Source: G963668435 sp963668435 (GTDB lineage Bacteria > Latescibacterota > Latescibacteria > Latescibacterales > Latescibacteraceae). From it: a stretch of DNA of 26,500 bases. Below are positions 1 through 6,413 of this stretch, one piece after another (the first letter of the stretch is position 1; each line of letters opens with the position of its first letter). The DNA is taken from positions 1 to 26,500 of the forward strand of contig CAXXSC010000007.1 of assembly GCA_963668435.2 (NCBI GenBank), read 5' to 3'. A program made the translations under genes and the position numbers. Below the pieces are notes generated by a model. It was given only the letters and a program-made list of their open reading frames with translations. It was not told the origin of the DNA and searched no databases.

Positions 1-8
1 ACGCTTTC

Positions 9-628
9 ATGATATCCCGCATAAAGCGATTCGGAATTTGGAAAGAATACAACAAAGACGTGGAAACACCGGACAGCAAAATCGCCGTCTTCGGCTCATC
101 ACAGCCGAAAGAGGGCTCGGCGCGGTATGAGGAGGCTTTTGAGGTAGGAAAGGCGCTTGCACACGAGGGCTGGACCGTGGTCTCCGGCGGCTACCGCGGT
201 GTCATGGAGGCCGCCTCGCGCGGTGCGAAAGAGGCCGGAGGCGCGACAATCGGGATCACCACGTCGTTTTTCGACGGCCGCATACTGCCTGCCAATCCGT
301 GGGTGGATAGCGAGATAAAAGTTCCCGCTTATGCCGACCGGCTGGTGAAACTGGTCGAATTCTGTGACGCCTATAGTTGTCATGCGCGGCGGCTCTGGCA
401 CATTGAGCGAGCTCTTCCTCGCATGGGAACTGGTAAAGAACGGCAGTGTCCCGAAACGTCCTATTGTCCTCTTCGGCGCCCACTGGAAACGTATTATCGA
501 CACATTGAGTGCAGAGCTTTCGGACGAGCTCTCGTTTGCGAAACACATTCACCTTTTTGCAGATTGCCGAGTCCACGGACGATATGATCGGTCATTTCAT
601 CCGGACCTTCGCGGCAAACGGCAGATAG
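9..628 (+). pseudogene. LOG-family (lysine decarboxylase-like) nucleotide 5'-phosphate ribohydrolase, two frameshifts
   Basis: The conceptual protein begins at the ATG at 9 and carries a Rossmann-type start (IAVFGSS), a GGYRGVMEAASRGA segment equivalent to the LOG GGGxxGxM nucleotide site, then RGGSGTLSE, equivalent to the conserved PGGxGTxxE motif. LOG enzymes release a free base from a nucleoside 5'-monophosphate (cytokinin type in plants). The reading frame changes near 372-376, just after FCDAY, and again near 558-560, after HIHLF. The last segment, QIAESTDDMIGHF, ends at the TAG at 626-628. Joined, the three pieces give about 205 residues, a normal length for the family. The second break is at a run of five T, so either gene decay or base-calling error is possible. 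The gene could start upstream of the window. Family assignment is firm; functionality is doubtful. Confidence 0.75.
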
Positions 629-721
629 ATCACACTATGGCACAATCAAAAACACTGTCCGCCGGGGACTTTTCGCCCTGGCTGCAAAAAAATGCGCCGC
701 GTCCTTAAGGAAAAAGACGGC

Positions 722-1321
722 ATGGAGGTTCCCTGCGGTGATTGCAGCGCCTGCTGCCGTTCATCGCTGTTTATCCACATCGGCCCTGACGAACATCAGA
801 CACTGGCGGCAATCCCGAGCGAGCTGCTGTTTCCCGCTCCGGGCCGTCCCAAAGGAACGATGCTCATGGGATTTGACAAAAGCGGTCTGTGCCCGATGTT
901 TATCGATGACACATGCTCGATCTACGAGAACCGCCCGCTCAGCTGCCGCCGTTTCGACTGCCGCATTTTTCCCGCTGCCGGTTTGGAAAAAAACACCGCG
1001 GATAAATCGCTGATCACCGACAGGGCGGAAAAATGGCGTTTCGAGTACGCTGACGACAGCCAGCGCCGGGAACATGGGGCGCTGATGCAGGCCGCCCGTT
1101 TCCTGTTGCGGTACAAAAACAGATTTCCGGACCATTTTGTGCCGAATACCCGTATTCAGCTTGCCGTTCTCGCGGTCAAAATAGCGGATGTATTTATCTC
1201 ATTGGCGGATAATGCCTGCGCTGAAAATTCGATTGAGGACAATCCCGATGCCATTATAGATTCCGTGATCCAGGCGTCGAAAGCGTTTGAGTTCGGCACA
1301 CCGCCCAGTAACAAAGAATGA
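722..1321 (+). CDS. YkgJ-type cysteine-cluster protein (Zn/Fe-binding, UPF0153-like)
   Basis: The N-terminus has the dense cluster CGDCSACCRSS, followed about 50 residues later by CPMF, DTCSIYENRPLSCRRFDC. This is the cysteine pattern of the YkgJ/UPF0153 family, thought to bind zinc or an iron-sulfur cluster; its biochemical role is not established. The C-terminal half has no motif I recognise. I place the start at 722 because AAGGA lies about 10 nt upstream and the cysteine motif follows at once. An in-frame ATG at 692 would add ten residues but has no visible Shine-Dalgarno. The gene follows the broken LOG gene by about 90 bp on the same strand and converges on the Fic gene. No T-tailed terminator is visible in the 160-bp gap after it. 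Confidence 0.85.
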   Translation: MEVPCGDCSACCRSSLFIHIGPDEHQTLAAIPSELLFPAPGRPKGTMLMGFDKSGLCPMFIDDTCSIYENRPLSCRRFDCRIFPAAGLEKNTADKSLITDRAEKWRFEYADDSQRREHGALMQAARFLLRYKNRFPDHFVPNTRIQLAVLAVKIADVFISLADNACAENSIEDNPDAIIDSVIQASKAFEFGTPPSNKE

Positions 1322-1480
1322 AAGCCCCCGAAATCTGCCGCATCGATAGTCATTTCCATCCAACAGATCACCACGAATAAAGCGCCGCTTTCGTATGGAT
1401 TCAGCAGCGGTTTACGCCAGAGAAACACGTTCATCAGGGTATAGGAAGTATTTCAGTGGAGACGAATACAGTCAGCGTTT

Positions 1481-2620
1481 TCAGCAGCCCTGACCGTTGA
1501 CCTTGACACCGTCATCTGTCTTTGCCAGAAGGCGCATGGAAACGAGATCGTTGATGTCCCGTGTCAGCGTCTTGTAGGTTTTCGTGGCATAGAGGACAGC
1601 AGCCTTGGGGTAGGCATCGAGAAGTTTCGGCAGGGGAATGGGCTCTTCAAGGCCGCACAGTTCCAGCGCCAGACGTCGACGTCTGATATCGGCGGGGCTT
1701 GTCCTGTCCATGAACAGCTCGGTCACGCGATAACGCCAGAGCGCCTTGGTAAGGATCGAACCGGTACGTTCCCGCTGTTCCCGGAGACGGTCACGGAATC
1801 CCTCGATTGAATAGCGTAAAAACGGCAGTATGAGACCGTCCGGGCCGCCGCTGGCCTGGATCATTCGCTCATATTCGGATGAGGTCGAGGCATAATGGAT
1901 GCCCAGGAGGAGGGCCGAGGAGGGTGAAACGCCCGCCGCGCAAAGAATATGGTATTCAATAAGGCGGATTGTCCGGATATTGCCATCGCCGAAAGGACTG
2001 ATCCAGCGCATGTACAGATGTGCTATTACGGCGGTGATGAGACCGTACATGATCTCCATGTTCTCGGGAGCGCTGAATGTCTGGCTGCCAAGCCAGTCGC
2101 AGAGACTGTCGACAAGCATTCCACAATCCCCGGAGGGCGCCGCTTGTGCCGTCCCATTGAAAAGAGGCAGGTCCTCCTGGCGGTACTGCCCGGGAACGAT
2201 CTGTCCCGGTAGAACGAGGCCGTCAAGAACTGTCGCGTTGAAATCGCTGATAAGCTGGGAATATATCCGGGAGCGCATACTACCCCTGAGCCCCTCGCTG
2301 ATCATCCCGGCCCCCTTGACGAGGTTCCGGGCCTCGACTGCGAGATACTGACGTGAGGGAGCGAGACTGTCTGTGCCTTCGATTATCTGCTCGATCTCGT
2401 CACAGCCCAAAGCATCCATGCCGGAAGGCAGTGCTGACTGCACCCACCGGGCGAGATACTGACGGTCAAAAACATTACGCTCGCTTGCGGGAAGTGGCAT
2501 TTCGGCAAGTGCACGGGCAAGTGCGCTGCACTCACCAAGAAGTGCCCAAACCCGAGCCGGTGTCCGCGTGAGATTTATCGAAAAAGTGAGCCAGGGGTGG
2601 CTGGTCTCATATGCATACAT
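1481..2620 (-). CDS. Fic-family protein with degenerate active-site motif
   Basis: A 379-residue protein with the layout of a Fic protein: an N-terminal helical region, a Fic core at roughly 100-260, and a C-terminal winged-helix-like segment (about 310-379, ending near TYKTLTRDINDLVSMRLL). Fic enzymes transfer AMP or other phosphate groups to hydroxyls using the motif HPFx(D/E)GN(G/K)RxxR. Here residues 208-219 read SPFGDGNIRTIR: the catalytic His is Ser208 and the Gly after Asn is Ile215, while Phe210, Asp212, Gly213, Asn214, Arg216 and Arg219 are kept. Loss of the general base suggests it does not AMPylate by the usual mechanism and may act as a regulator. The start codon at 2620 has AAGGT upstream. 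It stands alone on the reverse strand, 157 bp upstream of queH. Confidence 0.88.
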   Translation of the reverse strand: MYAYETSHPWLTFSINLTRTPARVWALLGECSALARALAEMPLPASERNVFDRQYLARWVQSALPSGMDALGCDEIEQIIEGTDSLAPSRQYLAVEARNLVKGAGMISEGLRGSMRSRIYSQLISDFNATVLDGLVLPGQIVPGQYRQEDLPLFNGTAQAAPSGDCGMLVDSLCDWLGSQTFSAPENMEIMYGLITAVIAHLYMRWISPFGDGNIRTIRLIEYHILCAAGVSPSSALLLGIHYASTSSEYERMIQASGGPDGLILPFLRYSIEGFRDRLREQRERTGSILTKALWRYRVTELFMDRTSPADIRRRRLALELCGLEEPIPLPKLLDAYPKAAVLYATKTYKTLTRDINDLVSMRLLAKTDDGVKVNGQGC

Positions 2621-2777
2621 ACCGTTGTTACCTTGAAATCACAAAATTAATATTAACAGATTGTTGCGAAATTATCACTTTTTCAAGTGCCGGACAGCCC
2701 GGGAGACCATCCTGCCACTGACAGTATACGAAACAGAGTAGTCCCAAGTAAAGTCCATTCTCGGTGTTTATGGAAAA

Positions 2778-3338
2778 TCATGCCCCTGAATTGTGATCAT
2801 CGTCACTATTTCGCAGGGAGAAGCGGCAGCCGCAGTAATGCTGGCGATAGATATCGAACTCGCGGGAGAGTTCGCAGGAACGCTTGAAACCGTCACGTTT
2901 TTTCCAGTCGCCGTCGAGAAAAACGAGCGAGTGCGCCTCCGCCTCCTCGAATCCGATGGGATTGATAACCGCCGCTTTTTTCATGGGGCCGATAGTCAGG
3001 GTGCTGGCGATCAGGTCGAAACCTTTTTCGCGGGCAACACGGGCCGTCTCATTGAGCCTCAGCCGGAAACAGACAGGACAGCGGGCACCGTTCTCCGGCT
3101 CGCTCTCCAAGCCGCGCACAGTCTCTAAAAAGCGCCCGGAATCGTAATCGCCTTCGACAAGCGGCACATTCATCCTTCTGCAGACCTCGCGGCATGCCTC
3201 GAGACGGCGTTCATATTCCTCCGGCGGATCGATATTGGGATTGTAGAAAAATCCTGTCAGATCGTAATCGTCCCGAAGGCGTTCGATAACCGCGGTCGCG
3301 CAGGGCCCGCAGCAGATGTGGAGAAGGAGTGTCTGCAT
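2778..3338 (-). CDS. queH: Epoxyqueuosine reductase QueH
   Basis: A 186-residue protein matching QueH (DUF208), the iron-sulfur enzyme that reduces epoxyqueuosine to queuosine in tRNA and is unrelated to QueG. Visible signatures in order: HICCGPCATAVIERL at 7-21 with Cys9, Cys10 and Cys13, FYNPNIDPPEEYERR near 31-45, ARCPVCFRLRL at 85-95 with Cys87 and Cys90, and the C-terminal block FKRSCELS..DIYRQHYCGCRFS with Cys169 and Cys171. The length is normal for the family. The start is the first ATG of a compact reading frame opening directly on MQTLLLHICCGPC; only a weak AAGG is seen upstream. No other queuosine gene lies in the window. Confidence 0.95.
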   Translation of the reverse strand: MQTLLLHICCGPCATAVIERLRDDYDLTGFFYNPNIDPPEEYERRLEACREVCRRMNVPLVEGDYDSGRFLETVRGLESEPENGARCPVCFRLRLNETARVAREKGFDLIASTLTIGPMKKAAVINPIGFEEAEAHSLVFLDGDWKKRDGFKRSCELSREFDIYRQHYCGCRFSLRNSDDDHNSGA

Positions 3339-3833
3339 AAGTTATTTTGCCTTGCAGGCTGACAGCAGTAACAGTCAGTGATTCAGCGAACTCATTGTCC
3401 TTATTAAGTGAAATAAGGTTTTAAAAAATGGTGAACTCATTTTTTGATAATGATCATGTATTACTGAATATAACTGAAAAATGATTATTATGAAAGCTTT
3501 GGCTGACCATTATTAATAAAGCCGGACAGGTAATGAATCAACTCGCATTTCACGTTTTCATGACTTTTGCCGCTTTTCCCTCGCCGGAAAACGGTGCAAA
3601 AAGAGCGCTCAGGAGAAATCCTGTTCCTCGCTACCACCGATGATACCACACAATCGCAGCGCAAGGTCTCGAAACATCCTTGTACGGAAAAAACAACGTG
3701 CTGGCATCATAAATACCAAGTGTCCGCCGACACTGATCTCATAAGCCAGCGTTGCCGACGTAGCGGCAACAGCGCCCCAACCGATATCATGCCTCACAGA
3801 AACAAAAAGGGCCCACTGGCCCCAAAGCCGCTA
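3339..3833. other. Gene-poor, hairpin-rich intergenic region
   Basis: No convincing gene lies between the divergently oriented queH and the first GH127 gene. The first half (about 3380-3540) is AT-rich and holds an inverted repeat CCTTATT (3399-3405) with AATAAGG (3412-3418). Further on, CCG.TTTTCC near 3571 can pair with GGAAAACGG near 3587. AGTGTC/GACACT (3719-3734) and GTTGCCG/CGGCAAC (3751-3770) form two adjacent hairpins described separately. Just before the GH127 promoter, GGGCC/GGCCC near 3810 can also pair. An open frame at 3567-3989 crosses the region but runs into the GH127 gene in another frame and resembles nothing. Confidence 0.5.
3719..3776 (+). repeat. Stem-loop repeat, copy 1
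   Basis: The segment holds AGTGTC-CGCC-GACACT, then the block TGATCTCATAAGCCAGC, then a 7-bp hairpin GTTGCCG-ACGTAG-CGGCAAC (3751-3770), then AGCG. A second copy of the block plus hairpin occurs about 12 kb away at 15659-15702. The linear part differs there by one base, while the four inner stem pairs are replaced with compensatory changes. This suggests a conserved structured repeat rather than chance. No protein or T-run is associated with it. The function is unknown to me. Confidence 0.55.
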
Positions 3834-3862
3834 TTTACAAACGCGCTCATCTGTGTTATTAT
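3834..3862 (+). promoter_or_regulatory. Sigma70-like promoter for the first GH127 gene
   Basis: TTTACA (3834-3839), a 17-bp spacer and TATTAT (3857-3862) give a plausible -35/-10 pair. Transcription would begin near 3869, leaving a leader of about 35 nt before the ATG at 3904, with the ribosome site GAGGAG at 3893-3898. Confidence 0.5.
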
Positions 3863-3903
3863 TAAAATTATAAAAAATGTCAACGCGATCACGAGGAGTT
3901 TCC

Positions 3904-5769
3904 ATGCAGGATTCCCCCATAGATTCTTTCAAACGCGCATTCACACCGCTCCCGCTCGGCACGGTCAGGCCCAAAGGCTGGCTTTATGATCAGCTGCGTA
4001 TACAGGCGGACGGGCTCTCCGGGCATCTCGACGAGGGCTTTTTTCCCGATCTCACCTCGAACAGCGGCTGGCTTGGCGGCGATGGCGAGGACTGGGAAGT
4101 CGCGCCCTACTGGCTGGACGGGCTCGTGCCGATGGCCTGGCTTCTGGGTGACGAAAAGCTGAAAAAGAAAGCCCATCGCTGGGTTAACCATACTTTGACC
4201 ACACTCGGCAACGATGGCTGGATCGGGCCGGTAACCGATCATGACGACAAGTGGTGGCCACGGGCGATCATGCTCAAGGTGCTGGCACAGTATGCCGAGG
4301 CGACCAGCGATTTCCGCGTTGTTCCGGCCATGACACGGTATTTCGAGCTCTTGAACGCCAGCCTTCCCGCTGATCCTCTCAACGTGTGGGGCAAATTCCG
4401 CTGGGGAGAATACCTCATAAGTCTGCTGTGGCTCATGGAGCGCCGCGAACTACCGTTCGCAACAGAGCTTGCCCGCACCCTGTCGTACCAGGGCTATAAC
4501 TGGAGCGACCATTTCAATTTCTTCATGGTCGAGGAGAAAATCCGGGAACATCCCAATCTTTCGACCCACGTGGTCAATCACGCCATGGCAGTGAAATACC
4601 CGGCGATGCTGAGCCTGTTCAGCGGGCGCAAGGCCGACCGCGCGGCAACTGACCGTGCATTCGCCATGCTCGACCGTTTCCACGGCACCGCGACCGGGAT
4701 ATTCACCGGCGATGAGCATCTTTCCGGTCTGAGCCCCTCGCAGGGCACCGAACTCTGCGCGGTCACCGAGTTCATGTACTCGCTGGAAACGCTCTCCTCG
4801 CTGTTCGGTAATGTCAGCTACGCCGACCGCTTGGAATCGGTCACCTATAACAATCTGCCCGGAACATTCACCCCTGACATGTGGGCCCATCAGTACGACC
4901 AGCTGGCAAACCAGGTGATCTGCTCACTCGAAAAACGCGACATGACCAACGGCCCCGAATCACTGACGTTCGGTCTCATGCCCAATTACAAATGCTGTAC
5001 CGCGAATTTCAACCAGGGATGGCCGAAATTCATCGCGAACATGTGGATGCAATCGCCGGACGGTGGTCTTGCCGCGGTCGCGCACGGCCCCTCCGAGGTT
5101 AAAACGAACATCGGCGGCACAGCGCTGACAATAAGTGCCGACACCGAGTACCCGTTCAACGGCAGGATCAGCTATTCGGTCTCGACCGCAGGCACCATCC
5201 GTATGCCGCTGCATCTCAGGATTCCCGCCTGGGCGGAAAAAGCGACAGTTAAGGTGAACAGCGAGGCCGCTGTCGAGGCTGTGCCGGACTCATTCCACCG
5301 TATTGTCCGCGACTGGAATGACGGCGACAGGGTGACACTGTCCCTCCCGCTGAACCTTCGGGTAAGCCGCCGTTTCAACAACTCGGCCGCAATCCATCGC
5401 GGGCCGTTGACATTCTCGCTCAGGATCGGCTCCCGCTGGAAACAGATAAAGGGCGAGCTTCCCCACGCCGATTACGAGGTCTTTCCCAACACGAAATGGA
5501 ATTACGCACTCATTCTCGACGAGGCCCGTCCCGAGGCAAACCTCACGGTCAGCGAAAAACCGGTGAAGATGCCCTGTTTCAGCGAGCTGAACGCCCCGGT
5601 GGTGATAACGGCAAAAGCGAAAGAAGTGCCGGGCTGGGGCATGGAAAACGCCTCGGCAGCGCCACCGCCATCAAGCCCGGTTGCCTGTGACACACCAGAG
5701 GAGACGATCGACCTTATCCCCTATGGCTCAGCGAAACTGAGGATAACCGAATTCCCGGTCTGTGAGTAA
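3904..5769 (+). CDS. GH127/DUF1680-family glycoside hydrolase (beta-L-arabinofuranosidase-like), copy 1
   Basis: A 621-residue protein of the DUF1680 superfamily, whose characterised member HypBA1 is a Zn-dependent beta-L-arabinofuranosidase that uses a cysteine nucleophile. Counterparts of its metal and catalytic residues are visible: GDEHLSG with Glu271 (candidate acid/base), GTELC with Glu283 and Cys285, and YKCCTANFNQGWPK with Cys364 and Cys365. The N-terminal part is the usual alpha/alpha barrel rich in Trp (WWPR, KFRWGEY), followed by beta-sandwich segments such as LRIPAW and AIHRGPLTFSL. No signal peptide is seen, so it is probably cytoplasmic. The start at 3904 is chosen for GAGGAG five bases upstream; an upstream in-frame ATG at 3877 overlaps that site. 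A close paralogue follows after the GxxExxY cassette. The exact sugar substrate cannot be read from sequence. Confidence 0.9.
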   Translation: MQDSPIDSFKRAFTPLPLGTVRPKGWLYDQLRIQADGLSGHLDEGFFPDLTSNSGWLGGDGEDWEVAPYWLDGLVPMAWLLGDEKLKKKAHRWVNHTLTTLGNDGWIGPVTDHDDKWWPRAIMLKVLAQYAEATSDFRVVPAMTRYFELLNASLPADPLNVWGKFRWGEYLISLLWLMERRELPFATELARTLSYQGYNWSDHFNFFMVEEKIREHPNLSTHVVNHAMAVKYPAMLSLFSGRKADRAATDRAFAMLDRFHGTATGIFTGDEHLSGLSPSQGTELCAVTEFMYSLETLSSLFGNVSYADRLESVTYNNLPGTFTPDMWAHQYDQLANQVICSLEKRDMTNGPESLTFGLMPNYKCCTANFNQGWPKFIANMWMQSPDGGLAAVAHGPSEVKTNIGGTALTISADTEYPFNGRISYSVSTAGTIRMPLHLRIPAWAEKATVKVNSEAAVEAVPDSFHRIVRDWNDGDRVTLSLPLNLRVSRRFNNSAAIHRGPLTFSLRIGSRWKQIKGELPHADYEVFPNTKWNYALILDEARPEANLTVSEKPVKMPCFSELNAPVVITAKAKEVPGWGMENASAAPPPSSPVACDTPEETIDLIPYGSAKLRITEFPVCE

Positions 5770-5772
5770 AAA

Positions 5773-5802
5773 TTTTTTATTACCCACAGATAAACACAGA
5801 TG
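5773..5802 (+). repeat. Left inverted repeat of the GxxExxY cassette
   Basis: The segment reads TTTTTTATTACCCACAGAT then AAACACAGATG. Its reverse complement reappears at 6363-6402, with ten extra bases in the middle, on the far side of the GxxExxY gene. It begins only 3 bp after the stop codon of GH127 copy 1. Repeats of the type cacagatNaacacagat often accompany GxxExxY genes in other genomes; that statement is from memory, not from this sequence. Confidence 0.7.
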
Positions 5803-5821
5803 TCACGGATGAAAAGGGGTG

Positions 5822-6354
5822 ATGATGAGGGAAAGTAAAATGGCATCAAGGGAACTGACGGAGTCAATTATAGGCGCCTGCATGGATGTTTCAGATGAAC
5901 TGGGTGCGGGTTTCCTTGAAAATGTCTATGAAAATGCACTGATTATAGCCTTGCATGATCGAGGATTATCAGCTATTCAACAGGTTCCCCCTGGAAGTTC
6001 GGTTCAGGGGACACAAAGTTGGCTGCTATTATGCGGATATTATTGTTGAAGACTGTGTCATTCTGGAATTGAAAACCGTTTCAAAACTCATACCCGAACA
6101 TGAATCACAGATTATTAACTACCTGAAAGCATCAAAAGTAAAGAAATCACTTGAATTTGACTATCCACCACTAAAAGTGGTGGCTTTTCGCCAAATTCAT
6201 GGCTTCGCCACCGTGATTTCCAAAGCATTTTCAGGCAAAGCCTTCAGCACATTACCACATGCTGAGCATGTGGTTTTCTAAGTTTGAATAAAAAATTGGC
6301 CTTCTTATCAACTTCGGAAAACCACGTCTTGCATGGAAACGCCTGATAGTATAA
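5822..6354 (+). pseudogene. GxxExxY protein gene, frameshifted and interrupted
   Basis: The translation shows the family signature GAGFLENVYENAL (GxxExxY), preceded by ELTESIIGACMDVSDELG. After AIQQVP the frame moves by one at a run of five C (5987-5991). In the new frame it reads LEVRFRGHKVGCYYADIIVEDCVILELKTVS, the expected continuation with the nuclease-like D..ELK residues. After YLKASKVK the normal C-terminus is missing; it reappears as KIGLLINFGKPRLAWKRLIV with its stop at 6352-6354, after about 150 bp of foreign hairpin-rich sequence. Removing the insertion and one C restores a protein of normal size (about 125 residues). The family's function is not established. The start at 5822 follows AAAAGGGG; an ATG at 5840 is equally possible. 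Confidence 0.85.
6143..6291. mobile_element. About 150-bp palindromic insertion (possible nonautonomous IS200/IS605-type element)
   Basis: The insertion splits the GxxExxY gene between YLKASKVK and KIGLLINFG. It begins with a long nested hairpin: GAAATCAC (6143-6150) pairs with GTGATTTC (6213-6220), TGAATTT (6152-6158) with AAATTCA (6193-6199), and CCACCACT (6165-6172) with AGTGGTGG (6176-6183) around an AAA loop. Side hairpin TGGC-TTC-GCCA lies at 6200-6210. A second hairpin, ACCACATGC-TGA-GCATGTGGT, lies at 6254-6274 near the right end. Two terminal hairpins without an open frame are typical of palindrome-associated elements mobilised by TnpA of IS200/IS605. No target duplication is obvious, as expected for that class. 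Exact ends are uncertain by a few bases. Confidence 0.6.
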
Positions 6355-6362
6355 TGATTATT

Positions 6363-6402
6363 CATCTGTGTTTGTCTGTGTCCATCTGTGGGCAATAAAA
6401 AA
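6363..6402 (-). repeat. Right inverted repeat of the GxxExxY cassette
   Basis: Read on the reverse strand this is TTTTTTATTGCCCACAGAT, a ten-base insert, then AAACACAGATG, matching the left repeat at 5773-5802 with one substitution outside the insert. It ends 11 bp before the start codon of GH127 copy 2, just upstream of its GGAG. The two repeats thus exactly bracket the GxxExxY gene in the gap between two paralogous glycosidase genes. Confidence 0.7.
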
Positions 6403-6413
6403 CGGAGTTTGTA

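Noticed and set aside
3567..3989. Forward open frame of 140 codons in the queH-GH127 gap
   Set aside because: It runs over hairpins and the promoter into the GH127 gene in another frame, has no ribosome site and resembles no protein family.
6144..6281. Tail DYPPLKVVAFRQIHGF... as a natural GxxExxY C-terminus
   Set aside because: The true C-terminus KIGLLINFGKPRLAWKRLIV appears further on; this tail is read from the palindromic insertion.
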